A stretch of DNA of 64,000 bases from Mycobacterium ahvazicum. Lineage in GTDB: Bacteria > Actinomycetota > Actinomycetes > Mycobacteriales > Mycobacteriaceae. The first letter of the stretch is position 1; each line of letters starts with the position of its first letter. Made by a program: the position numbers and the translations under genes. The stretch covers positions 1,488,001 through 1,552,000 of the forward strand of contig NZ_FXEG02000003.1 of the NCBI RefSeq assembly GCF_900176255.2, in the 5' to 3' direction. The notes under the pieces are model-generated. The model did no database searches, was not told the origin of the DNA, and saw only the letters and a program-made list of their open reading frames with translations. Positions 33,411 to 41,066 of the stretch are shown here, in pieces.

Positions 33411-34613
33411 CTAGGCCGCCACGGTGGCTTTGACGCCGAGCAGATCTAACGCATTGTCGCGCATGATCTTCCGGATGTCCGATTCGCTGAAGGCCGTGAG
33501 TTCTTCGGCGAACGACACCGGCGATTCGAGGCCCTCGCCGTGCGGCCAGTCGGAGCCGAACAGGATCTTGTCGACGCCGATGACCTCGGCCAGCTCCGGC
33601 AGGTCGTCCTCGTAGTACGGAGCGATCCACACGTTGTTGCGCAGCTGCTCCACCGGATCCTCGGGAAAGTCGCGCGGCTGGGTGTTGGCTGCCTTCTTCA
33701 GGCGCTTGACGAGCCGATGCACGAAATACGAACCGTTTTCGATGCTGACCGCTTTCAAGCTCGGATGGCGGGTGAACACACCATGCACGATCATCGAGGC
33801 CATCGTGTCGTGAATGGCACGGTCGTCGAGGAGCACATTGTCCAACGGATCCTTGGCGCCAAACCCTTCGAACGTCGCCTTGCCGCCCCAGGCCGCGGCG
33901 ATGTGCAGATAACCGCTGTCGCTCAGGTGGAATCCCACCGGCACCCCAGCCTCGGCCAGCCGGGCCCAGACCGGGTCGTGGCTGGGATGCCCGAGCGAGC
34001 GCGGCTTGACCAAGCCCGGCACCGGCGCCGGACGAACCAGCACCAGTTTGGCGCCGCGTGCCAACACGAAGTCGACCTCCTCGAGCGCCTTGACGGGGTC
34101 GGCCAGTGAGATGATCGGCGCGGAAATGATGCGGCGGTCCGGGCGGTCGAAGCCCCAGTCCTCGTCGAGCCACAGGTTGAACGCGTGCACCGACGCCATC
34201 GTCGCGTCGATGTCATGCTTGAGCGCTTCTTCGACTCCGCACCCGAATGTCGGCAACATGAAGACGGTGTCGATGTCCTGGGTGTCCATCACCGTGATGC
34301 GGGCGTCGCGGTTCTGGTACTCGGGGTGTTCGCCAAGCCGCTCGACCTTCATCAGCGATGCCGGATCGACGCCTTCGGGAATCTCACCGCGGAACAACAG
34401 GTCGAGGCAACCGGGCACGATGATCGGGTCGAAGGTGGGGTTGGGAATAAAGTGATTGACCTGGCCCCCGATGACCGCCAAGGTGCGCTTGCCCTGAGTG
34501 ACCATCTGCACGCCGCGGCTCTTGAACGCTTTGTCCAGGTGGCGGGTGAACGCGTCCAGCGGTTCGTAGTAGTGGTTATCGACGTCAATCGCCTTGTAGC
34601 TCAAGCTATTCAT
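33411..34613 (-). CDS. Amidohydrolase-2 family metal-dependent hydrolase/decarboxylase
   Basis: A 400-residue paralog of the barrel at 15450. The N-terminal metal motif is DVDNHYYEP, followed by FHLSDSG mid-barrel, the conserved SIENGSYFVHRL and GSDWPHGEGLE with the late metal aspartate. Two adjacent ATGs exist (34616 and 34613), and the second has better spacing from GGAAGGAAG. It is the second gene of the leftward operon, 18 bases after the crotonase stop. Three such barrels in one regulon are unusual and suggest successive ring or beta-keto cleavage steps (inference). Confidence 0.85.
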   Translation of the reverse strand: MNSLSYKAIDVDNHYYEPLDAFTRHLDKAFKSRGVQMVTQGKRTLAVIGGQVNHFIPNPTFDPIIVPGCLDLLFRGEIPEGVDPASLMKVERLGEHPEYQNRDARITVMDTQDIDTVFMLPTFGCGVEEALKHDIDATMASVHAFNLWLDEDWGFDRPDRRIISAPIISLADPVKALEEVDFVLARGAKLVLVRPAPVPGLVKPRSLGHPSHDPVWARLAEAGVPVGFHLSDSGYLHIAAAWGGKATFEGFGAKDPLDNVLLDDRAIHDTMASMIVHGVFTRHPSLKAVSIENGSYFVHRLVKRLKKAANTQPRDFPEDPVEQLRNNVWIAPYYEDDLPELAEVIGVDKILFGSDWPHGEGLESPVSFAEELTAFSESDIRKIMRDNALDLLGVKATVAA

Positions 34614-34631
34614 CATCTTCCTTCCCTGGAA

Positions 34632-35489
34632 CTACGCGTCTGTCGGGCGCAGCGTCGGAAAATGCGGGGGCCGCTTCTCGAGGAAACTCGTGATCCCTTC
34701 GATGACGTCCGGCCGCGACATCGCCTCGTGCACCAGGACTTCGGAACGGGCATTGGCGTCCACGACGTCGCGGATGTCGTCGCCGTAGACCTGCCGTTTG
34801 ATAACGGCCATCGATGCCGGCGAACAGTTTTCGGCCATGTCCTCGGCGTACTCCAGGGCGCGTTTCATCAGGTCCTCGGCCGCCACGACCTCTTTTACCA
34901 GGCCCAGCTCGACGGCCTCCTCGGCAAGAAAGGTCCGTGCGCTCAGCAGCAGGTCGAGCGCAATTCCCATGCTGGTCAGCCGCGGCAGAATCCAGGAGAT
35001 GCCGAATTCGGCGATCAAGCCCCGGCGAGCGAACACGGCGCCGAATTTGGCTCCGGCAGCGGCGAACCGCACGTCGCACATCAGCGCCTGGGTCAGCCCG
35101 ATGCCGACACAGGCGCCGTTGATGGCCGCGATGACGGGCTTGCGCAGCGTGGTCAGGAAGTGCGGCGGTCGCTCGCCGACCAATTCGGCCAGGTTCGTCG
35201 CACTGGCCTCCTCCATCGCTTCGCCGACCGTGGCCGCCGCGCTCGGCGCGCCCAGATAGGCACCGGCGCAGAACCCCGTGCCCCGGCCGGTCAGCACGAT
35301 CACCCGGATCGCGGGGTCGGATTCGGCGCGGTCGATGGCGGCATAGAACCCGGCCGCAATGTCGGGACCCCACGCGTTGAGGCGGTCCGGCCGATTGAAC
35401 GTCAGGATCGCGACGCCGCTGCCGGTGGTCTCGTACAGCACCGCGCCGCCGGCCTGAGAGTCCTGGGAGGCGCCGTTGCTGCCGGACAT
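34632..35489 (-). CDS. Enoyl-CoA hydratase/isomerase (crotonase family)
   Basis: A 285-residue crotonase. The core segments are FNRPDRLNAWG, the oxyanion loop TGFCAGAYLGA, AINGACVGIG and RRGLIAEFGISWILPRL, which carries a candidate catalytic Glu. It hydrates or isomerises enoyl-CoAs. The ATG at 35489 was chosen; AGGAGG lies upstream, and a GTG twelve bases earlier is possible. It is the first gene of the operon running to 28640, with a TACTGTA operator 56 bases upstream of the start. The C-terminal FLEKRPPHFPTL is usual for the family. Confidence 0.9.
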   Translation of the reverse strand: MSGSNGASQDSQAGGAVLYETTGSGVAILTFNRPDRLNAWGPDIAAGFYAAIDRAESDPAIRVIVLTGRGTGFCAGAYLGAPSAAATVGEAMEEASATNLAELVGERPPHFLTTLRKPVIAAINGACVGIGLTQALMCDVRFAAAGAKFGAVFARRGLIAEFGISWILPRLTSMGIALDLLLSARTFLAEEAVELGLVKEVVAAEDLMKRALEYAEDMAENCSPASMAVIKRQVYGDDIRDVVDANARSEVLVHEAMSRPDVIEGITSFLEKRPPHFPTLRPTDA

Positions 35490-35544
35490 CTTCCGCGGCA
35501 CCTCCTGATGCTTTCGAGTACGGATTTCATGGGCTTTGTACCCA

Positions 35545-35563
35545 TACTGTATACCTATCGGTA
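35545..35563. promoter_or_regulatory. TACTGTA operator 3 (crotonase-FadD-FadE operon)
   Basis: TACTGTATACCTATCGGTA lies between the crotonase start at 35489 and the small membrane protein start at 35753. It shares the TACTGTA start and GTA end with the other sites, and its middle (ACCTATCG) is nearly that of the site next to the TetR gene. Confidence 0.6.
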
Positions 35564-35752
35564 CCGCATTCCACAACCGCCTAGCGGCCCCGTGAACCCG
35601 CGCCAAACAGCGAATTTCGCAATGCACAACCGCGGTCCGGACGGCCCTGAATCCGTCCCGATGCACACCGCGTTGTTTGGGATCGGGGTGGACCGGGTTA
35701 TCGACACCTCGACACCACGGACGTGCATTTGAGGCAGCTAAGGGGATCAGCA

Positions 35753-36016
35753 GTGAAAGAGGCAGCAAAAGCGGTTTGGCACCGCGTGAAACAGGCGCGA
35801 TCGACCATCATCAAGTTCGAGGCGACGTGGGCGGGCATTCAATTTCTGTTCGCGCTCGGGCCGATCGGCGTCGTGATCGGCATCATTCTGTGGGTGCGAG
35901 GGCAACGAAAGCGCGCTGCGCAGGCGCATCCGACAGCGCCGGCCGGGACTGACGCCGCAACCGAAGCCCCCACGCCGGTCACGGCGGACGCCGCCGCCAA
36001 CGGGCTGGCCCGCTGA
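35753..36016 (+). CDS. Small single-span membrane protein
   Basis: An 87-residue protein from a GTG at 35753 with AAGGGG upstream. A basic N-terminal amphipathic part (VKEAAKAVWHRVKQARS) is followed by one membrane helix (FLFALGPIGVVIGIILWVRG) and an Ala/Pro/Thr-rich tail. No family recognised. It lies in the gap between catabolic operons and is divergent from the crotonase operon. It could be linked to the CsbD-like gene that follows. Confidence 0.6.
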   Translation: MKEAAKAVWHRVKQARSTIIKFEATWAGIQFLFALGPIGVVIGIILWVRGQRKRAAQAHPTAPAGTDAATEAPTPVTADAAANGLAR

Positions 36017-36112
36017 CACTGTGTCGAGCGCCACGTCCCGATCGTGTTTTCCCGTCAGGCGGCTGGGAAGAGGAAGAAGTGGCACCCACTAGGCAGGAGG
36101 AGGGAATCGCCA

Positions 36113-36331
36113 ATGGTTGACGTCATCAGGGGCATGGTGGAAGACGTTGTCGGCAAGGCCAAGGAAGTAGTCGGTACGGTCGCGGGTCGCAACGACTGGA
36201 TCACCGAAGGCCAGGCGCAGCAAGACAAGGCAGAAGCGCTGCGCAACGCCTCGAAGAAAGAGGCCGAAGCCGACAAGGCGCGTGCCGAAGCGAAAGTTCA
36301 CGAGGCGCGTCAACACGCCGAGCAGAACTAG
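36113..36331 (+). CDS. CsbD-like / microaggregate-binding-protein-1-like small protein
   Basis: A 72-residue, charged, all-helical, Ala/Lys/Glu-rich protein. It begins IRGMVEDVVGKAKEVVG and contains NDWITEGQAQQDKAEA, as in CsbD-like stress proteins and mycobacterial Mbp1-type proteins. AGGAGGAGGG precedes the ATG at 36113. Likely a stress-induced soluble protein of unknown action. A strong hairpin terminator follows the gene. Confidence 0.75.
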   Translation: MVDVIRGMVEDVVGKAKEVVGTVAGRNDWITEGQAQQDKAEALRNASKKEAEADKARAEAKVHEARQHAEQN

Positions 36332-36346
36332 TCCACGCGCATTCGC

Positions 36347-36379
36347 AAGGCCCGGTCACCCCCTCGGTGGCCGGGCCTT
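36347..36379. terminator. Bidirectional hairpin terminator
   Basis: A 14-base-pair stem (AAGGCCCGGTCACC, loop CCCTC, GGTGGCCGGGCCTT, one G-T pair) 15 bases past the CsbD-like stop and 39 bases before the stop of the converging DapA-fold gene. The ends are A and T rich, so it can work both ways. Confidence 0.75.
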
Positions 36380-36418
36380 CGTACTGGCTGCGGCACAAGC
36401 TGTTTGGACGTTCAGCTG

Positions 36419-37423
36419 CTAGTTGATGAGCCCAAGCTTGCGATACGCCGATTCCATTTGAGCTTTGGCCGCCAGCGGCAGTTCGGCCTGCGGAGGCCGG
36501 GAATGCGGATACGAACCTATCGGCAGGCCCAATAGTGAGGCGGCATACTTGAACGCCCCTCCCCAGTGGGTGAAGTAGTCCGATCGCCCCGGATAGCAGG
36601 TCCACCACGGACCGACGTCGAGATCGAATTGGTCCAGTCCGGACTCGCGACCGTAATCCATTGCCTCGAGCAGCTTGTCGGACATCACCAGATCCCAGTA
36701 CTCGGAAAAGAGTCGCCGGTGCGGGGTTTCGAACAGGTAGCCGGCGGTACCCAACTGTGCCGGACAGACGATTCCGTCCCGCAGCCATCCGGCGCGGTAG
36801 ACCGTCTTGTCGCATTCCCACACCGCCAGACCCGGTGCCAGTTCATGCAGCATTCTGCTCGCCGCGGGCCGGAACGCGCCCTCCTTGGTGGCGCATACCG
36901 CAGGCACCTCATCGTAAATGCGGGCGCTTTCGGCTGGCGTCAGCACATAACCCGAGGACGGGGAATTGAACATGCCCAGCGCGATATCCGTCCGCGCGGC
37001 AACGTATTTGAAGAAGCGCAGCACGCCGTCGCCGCCGTGTGCCTCCATCATCGGTGTTTGGATGTAGACGATGTCCGCACCGGAGGCCTGGGCGTGCAGA
37101 GTCAAATCCAGACAGTCCTTGGCTGACATGGCCGCCGTGCAGGACTGCACCACCACATCGGGATTGATGCGGCGCGCCTCCTCGATCGCCACCTCCAGCA
37201 AGCGCTTGCGCTCGTCGTTGGTCAGCGACCAGAACTCGGAAAGCCCGCTGGTGCACCACAACATCGGGTGCCCGAGATCGCCGACGCAGTACCGCACCAG
37301 CGTCCGGTAGGCGTCCCAGTCGATGTCGTCACCGTCGGTACCGCAAAACGGCGTGTAGAGGGAGTCGCCGATTCCCCGCAGTGCTCCGCGCGCCCAGGCG
37401 CGTGCCTCAGTAGCTGTCGCCAC
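36419..37423 (-). CDS. DapA-family (dihydrodipicolinate-synthase-fold) aldolase/hydratase-aldolase
   Basis: A 334-residue class I aldolase of the DapA/NAL superfamily. The Schiff-base lysine is Lys180 in CATKEG. The family's YNxP motif is FNSPSSG, with Phe152 where DapA has the catalytic Tyr. Length and context do not fit lysine synthesis. Related proteins include hydratase-aldolases that cleave side chains of aromatic ring-cleavage products, which suits this regulon (inference). It follows the SDR at 37457 by 33 bases on the same strand, and a terminator lies beyond its stop. Confidence 0.85.
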   Translation of the reverse strand: MATATEARAWARGALRGIGDSLYTPFCGTDGDDIDWDAYRTLVRYCVGDLGHPMLWCTSGLSEFWSLTNDERKRLLEVAIEEARRINPDVVVQSCTAAMSAKDCLDLTLHAQASGADIVYIQTPMMEAHGGDGVLRFFKYVAARTDIALGMFNSPSSGYVLTPAESARIYDEVPAVCATKEGAFRPAASRMLHELAPGLAVWECDKTVYRAGWLRDGIVCPAQLGTAGYLFETPHRRLFSEYWDLVMSDKLLEAMDYGRESGLDQFDLDVGPWWTCYPGRSDYFTHWGGAFKYAASLLGLPIGSYPHSRPPQAELPLAAKAQMESAYRKLGLIN

Positions 37424-37456
37424 AATCCACTCCTTTTGTCGGCCAAGCGATTTGAG

Positions 37457-38254
37457 TCAGGTGAAGTCCGAACCACCGTCGACGTTGATGTTTGCGCCGG
37501 TCATGTAGGAGTTGCGCCGCGATGCGAGAAATGCGACGACGGGTCCGATCTCTTCCGGCAGGCCGGCACGCGGCATATGCGCCGGATGCCCAAAGTGCTT
37601 GTCGATGGCCTCCATCAGACGGTAGGGGTCGCTACCGTCGACACCGACCGAGTCGGCCCAGCCGACGAGCGACTCGGAGGCGATGCTGCCCGGAGACACC
37701 ACGTTGACCAGGATCTCGTGTTTGGCGAGCAACAACGACAGGTTCTTCGACACGCTCGTCAGCATCGACTTGGCCGCGGTGTAGGCGGGCAACATCACAC
37801 TTTGCCGCTGCGTCGAATGCGCCGAAAAGTTGACAATCCGCGCCCACTGCGCCTTGCGCAGCAGGGGGAGCGCCGAACGCACACAGCGCACCATGCCCAG
37901 CACGCCGTCTTCGACGGCCTCGCGCCACTGGTCGTCGGTCAGCTCTTCAAAGCTGCCCGGCGCTCCGGGCCCGACCGTGTTGATCAGCACGTTGAGTTCG
38001 CCGTCCCAGCGGGTGGAGATCTCGGCGAAGACCCCGTCGACCTCGGCGGCGTCCCCGATGTCGACCGCGAACCCAACCGCGTCCGGACTGCCGCGTTCAG
38101 TGAGATCCGCCACCGCGTTGTCGAGGACGGCTTGGGTTCGGCCGACCAGCGCCACCCGTGCGCCGTCCTCGGCGAGGCAACGGGATGCGGCCAAACCCAT
38201 GCCACGGCTACCGCCGACAACTACTGCTGTCGCATTCCCCAGACCTAGATCCAT
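37457..38254 (-). CDS. Short-chain dehydrogenase/reductase
   Basis: A 265-residue SDR. The cofactor motif GGSRGMG is near residue 14. The usual NNAG reads INTVGPG, the serine is in VNFSAHS and the catalytic YTAAK is present, with VNVVSPG and NINVDGG further on. The altered NNAG motif is moderately unusual. It probably oxidises a hydroxyacyl-CoA or ring alcohol. It heads a two-gene leftward unit with the DapA-fold aldolase and is divergent from the TetR gene, with the TACTGTA operator and other palindromes between them. Confidence 0.9.
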   Translation of the reverse strand: MDLGLGNATAVVVGGSRGMGLAASRCLAEDGARVALVGRTQAVLDNAVADLTERGSPDAVGFAVDIGDAAEVDGVFAEISTRWDGELNVLINTVGPGAPGSFEELTDDQWREAVEDGVLGMVRCVRSALPLLRKAQWARIVNFSAHSTQRQSVMLPAYTAAKSMLTSVSKNLSLLLAKHEILVNVVSPGSIASESLVGWADSVGVDGSDPYRLMEAIDKHFGHPAHMPRAGLPEEIGPVVAFLASRRNSYMTGANINVDGGSDFT

Positions 38255-38340
38255 CGAGATTTCCGCGGCTCATGCGGTGCGGCAGCCGATGGCTTGCGTC
38301 CGGTCATCTTCGCCCGTCCAGCCTTCTATACCAAAAAGCC

Positions 38341-38359
38341 TACGATAGGTATTACAGTA
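38341..38359. promoter_or_regulatory. TACTGTA operator 4 (SDR / TetR divergent promoter)
   Basis: On the minus strand it reads TACTGTAATACCTATCGTA. It lies between the SDR start (38254) and the TetR start (38521). Its place next to the regulator gene suggests autoregulation and identifies the TetR protein as the probable binder of the whole set. Confidence 0.65.
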
Positions 38360-38415
38360 GCAGATGGAAAAGCGTACGAGAGCCCGGTTGACGGCCATAC
38401 CCGAATGGCGACACG

Positions 38416-38431
38416 CCTACGTATACGCAGG
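38416..38431. repeat. Near-perfect 16-bp palindrome upstream of the TetR gene
   Basis: CCTACGTATACGCAGG is symmetric apart from one base pair. It lies 90 bases before the TetR GTG and could be a second operator or part of the promoter. Confidence 0.4.
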
Positions 38432-38440
38432 TGGGAGCAC

Positions 38441-38454
38441 ATCTACCGGTAGAT
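38441..38454. repeat. Perfect 14-bp palindrome upstream of the TetR gene
   Basis: ATCTACCGGTAGAT is fully symmetric and lies 67 bases before the TetR start, ten bases after the previous palindrome. It does not match the TACTGTA sites, so a second regulator may act here. Confidence 0.45.
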
Positions 38455-38520
38455 TTGAATCAATCGGTGGCACGATTTCCAACCGTACGCGCAGGATACA
38501 TTTTGATGGAGGTGCCCGTA

Positions 38521-39312
38521 GTGGCAAAGCAGGCAACCGCTGATAAGCGTCAACGACGCGAACGCGGGTCCATCAACCCCGATGACATCATCAGCGGCGC
38601 ATTCGAACTCGCCGAGCAAGTCTCGATCGACAACTTGAGCATGCCGCTGCTGGGCAAACACCTCGGCGTCGGAGTCACCAGCATCTACTGGTATTTCCGC
38701 AAGAAGGACGACTTGCTCAACGCGATGACCGACCGCGCGTTGAGCAAATACGTGTTCGCCACGCCCTATGTGGAAGCCAGCGATTGGCGCGAAACCCTGC
38801 GCAACCACGCCCGCTCGATGCGTAAGACGTTCATGGGCAACCCAATTCTGTGCGATCTGATTTTGATTCGCGCGGCGCTGAGCCCCAAGGCGGCCCGACT
38901 CGGCGCCCTCGAGATGGAGAAGGCGATCTCCAACCTGGTCGAGGCCGGCCTCACGCCCGAAGACGCCTTCGACACCTATTCGGCGGTTTCGGTCCACGTC
39001 CGCGGCTCGGTGGTACTGCAGCGGCTCTACGAAAAGAACCAGTCCTCCGACGTCGGCCCGCGCGCCATCGAGGACGCCGTTGCCATCGACCCGGAAAACA
39101 CTCCGCTGCTCGCGCAGGTGAGCCGGATAGGTCACCGGATCGGTGCGCCGGATGAAACCAATTTCGAGTACGGCCTCACCTGCATCCTCGACCACGCCAA
39201 ACGATTGATCGACGAGGGGTCAAAAGCCGCCAAGTCGACGACATCCCGGCCGCGCAAGGCGACGAAGTCGGCCTCTCCACGTGCCCGAGCGAAGGCAACC
39301 GCGGACCGTTAG
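38521..39312 (+). CDS. TetR-family regulator with basic C-terminal tail
   Basis: A 263-residue TetR repressor from a GTG at 38521, which has GGAGG seven bases upstream; an ATG at 38506 has no such site. The helix-turn-helix spans about residues 39-60 (LSMPLLGKHLGVGVTSIYWYF), followed by a ligand-binding helical domain. The last 30 residues are rich in Lys, Arg, Ser, Thr and Ala (KAAKSTTSRPRKATK...), like mycobacterial basic DNA-binding tails. It probably binds the five TACTGTA operators and is released by an acyl-CoA or pathway metabolite (inference). It converges on a crotonase operon. Confidence 0.92.
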   Translation: MAKQATADKRQRRERGSINPDDIISGAFELAEQVSIDNLSMPLLGKHLGVGVTSIYWYFRKKDDLLNAMTDRALSKYVFATPYVEASDWRETLRNHARSMRKTFMGNPILCDLILIRAALSPKAARLGALEMEKAISNLVEAGLTPEDAFDTYSAVSVHVRGSVVLQRLYEKNQSSDVGPRAIEDAVAIDPENTPLLAQVSRIGHRIGAPDETNFEYGLTCILDHAKRLIDEGSKAAKSTTSRPRKATKSASPRARAKATADR

Positions 39313-39327
39313 GCGCGAATTTCCTTG

Positions 39328-40218
39328 CTAAGCTTCGGGTTCCGGCACATGAAAGTGCTCGTCGCGTAGCCGGAACGCCTCCTTGGTGCCGTGCTCGGCG
39401 CGGGTTTTGACGAAGTTGAATTCGTCCGGCCCGAATTGCAGGTTGGTGCCGTAGGCGTGGAAGAGATAGCTCGCGACTTCCTCACCGCTGTACGCCTGGG
39501 ATTGCTCGACGAGGCGGAATGCTTCCTTGGCGATCACAACTCCGTCGGCGGGCATCTTCGCCGCCTTCTCGGCCCAGTAACGAGCACGCGCAGTCACGGC
39601 GCCGGGATCGCAAGTGTCGGTGAAGATTCCGAAATGTTCGAGCTCGCCCGCTTCGATGACGTCGCCGGTCAACAGCAGGCGCCGCGCCAGGACCGGGCCC
39701 AACCGGTGGAAGAACATGTGCAGGCTGCCGAGCGCGGGTCCCAGGAACCGGGTCGCCGGCATGCCGATCTTGGTGTCACGCGCGATCACCGAGATGTCGG
39801 TCATCAGCGCCATCTCGAAACCGCCGCCCAAGGCGTACCCCGATATCTCTGCTACCGTCACCTTCGGGAAGCCCATGAAGTTGTGGTAGAAGCTGAATGA
39901 CTTGCGGTCCACCGCAAGTCGCCTACGCTGGCTGGGCCGGCGCTTGGGGGCGGCCGCGTCGGGCGCCTTGGACTTCTCGTCATACCAGCCGTATGCGTTG
40001 TTCATGTCGGCCCCGGCGGAAAAGACTCCCTCGGCTCCGCGCAGCAGTACCACAGTCAGATCGTCGTCTTCAGCCACCTGATCCAGGCACCGGCCGATGG
40101 CCTCGCGCATGGTGGCGTCATAGGAGTTGCGCTGCTCGGGATTGTTCAGGGTGATCGTCGCGATTCTCTTGCCCGGATCAACCTCGAAAAGCACGCGATC
40201 GTCGCTCGGGCCCGTCAT
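39328..40218 (-). CDS. Enoyl-CoA hydratase/isomerase (crotonase family)
   Basis: A 296-residue crotonase. It has LNNPEQRNSYD, the oxyanion loop GVFSAGADMNNA, EISGYALGGGFEMALM and GPALGSLHMFFHRLG. An unusual basic insertion (KRRPSQRRRLAVDRK) follows the first oxyanion loop. The position normally holding a catalytic Glu in the LGPALG segment is not obviously filled, so it may be an isomerase or a different crotonase reaction. The ATG at 40218 overlaps the thioesterase stop (ATGA). Confidence 0.88.
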   Translation of the reverse strand: MTGPSDDRVLFEVDPGKRIATITLNNPEQRNSYDATMREAIGRCLDQVAEDDDLTVVLLRGAEGVFSAGADMNNAYGWYDEKSKAPDAAAPKRRPSQRRRLAVDRKSFSFYHNFMGFPKVTVAEISGYALGGGFEMALMTDISVIARDTKIGMPATRFLGPALGSLHMFFHRLGPVLARRLLLTGDVIEAGELEHFGIFTDTCDPGAVTARARYWAEKAAKMPADGVVIAKEAFRLVEQSQAYSGEEVASYLFHAYGTNLQFGPDEFNFVKTRAEHGTKEAFRLRDEHFHVPEPEA

Positions 40219-40892
40219 GTCGCGGATTCCTTTCGCCGCCTGCCGAATCGATAGCCGGTCAGCTTGTCCGGCTGCGACGCCAGGGTATTGACCCGGCCGA
40301 TGCACAACACTTCATCGCCACGCAGCAGCCGTGCGGTCGACTCGATGCCTCCCTCGATCTGCGATCGGGCAATCTCGAAGCGCAGCTCGGTCAGCAACGG
40401 CGTGGGCCGCCGGAAACTCACGTGCATCGATCGCGTCTTACCGGATAGTCCCATGACGCAACTGTGATGCTGGATCACGCAGTCGAAGAACACGGACAGA
40501 AAGCCACCGTGCACCAGTCCCGGCGGCCCTTCGTAGACGACGGGGAAGACGACCCGCCCCTCGGCCTTGTCCGCATCGAGGTAGTCGAACGAGTACTCCG
40601 GGAAGGACGGGTTGTAGGCGCCGATGTTCGTGGCGTGGTTGAGGTACACCCGGCGCGGGTCGTCGTCCATCTCACCGATTCGGGGCGCGTGGTCCTGCGG
40701 CGCGGCGGAGGCGAGCTCACTTTCCCATTCGCCGAACTTCGCCAGCATCGCGTCAACCGTTGGATGCGGATGTTCCAGGGAGAGCAGTAGTGAACTCAGC
40801 CGCCGCATCGCGCGGGCGGCCGCCATGGTTTGAGCAAGGGGCATCTCGCCGAATTTTGCGTCATCGGCGCGTACCGGTGTCCCCTCGGGCAT
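40215..40892 (-). CDS. PaaI-type hotdog thioesterase
   Basis: A 225-residue hotdog-fold protein. The central motif is LVHGGFLSVFFDCV, with MHVSFRRPTPLLTELRFE following. An N-terminal helical extension of about 90 residues precedes the hotdog core. It would release CoA from an acyl-CoA of the pathway. It is first in a two-gene leftward unit with the crotonase at 39328, divergent from the long ligase/crotonase operon, with the TACTGTA operator and another inverted repeat in the gap. Confidence 0.85.
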   Translation of the reverse strand: MPEGTPVRADDAKFGEMPLAQTMAAARAMRRLSSLLLSLEHPHPTVDAMLAKFGEWESELASAAPQDHAPRIGEMDDDPRRVYLNHATNIGAYNPSFPEYSFDYLDADKAEGRVVFPVVYEGPPGLVHGGFLSVFFDCVIQHHSCVMGLSGKTRSMHVSFRRPTPLLTELRFEIARSQIEGGIESTARLLRGDEVLCIGRVNTLASQPDKLTGYRFGRRRKESAT

Positions 40893-40988
40893 TGGCGCCG
40901 CTCCTGTTCATCCTGTGCATCGTCGCCGGCGCGGGGCATGGTCCTCTTCCGCCGGGTATGACCCGGTTGTTCCGTCGGCAGCGTTTAC

Positions 40989-41012
40989 TTGATAACTTAT
41001 ACAGCGTATCAA
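40989..41012. repeat. Interrupted inverted repeat TTGATA-N12-TATCAA
   Basis: A 6-bp perfect inverted repeat with a 12-base spacer in the divergent promoter region, eleven bases before the TACTGTA operator at 41023. The spacer contains TATACAG and looks like promoter DNA. It may be a second binding site. Confidence 0.35.
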
Positions 41013-41022
41013 TCGTATTGCC

Positions 41023-41041
41023 TACTGTATGGGTAACCGTA
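41023..41041. promoter_or_regulatory. TACTGTA operator 5 (thioesterase / crotonase-ligase operons)
   Basis: TACTGTATGGGTAACCGTA lies 26 bases before the crotonase start at 41067 and 131 bases before the divergent thioesterase start. It keeps TACTGTA and GTA at the ends, with a degenerate centre. Confidence 0.6.
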
Positions 41042-41066
41042 TCGCTGAGAAAGGCCGGATTCGACG

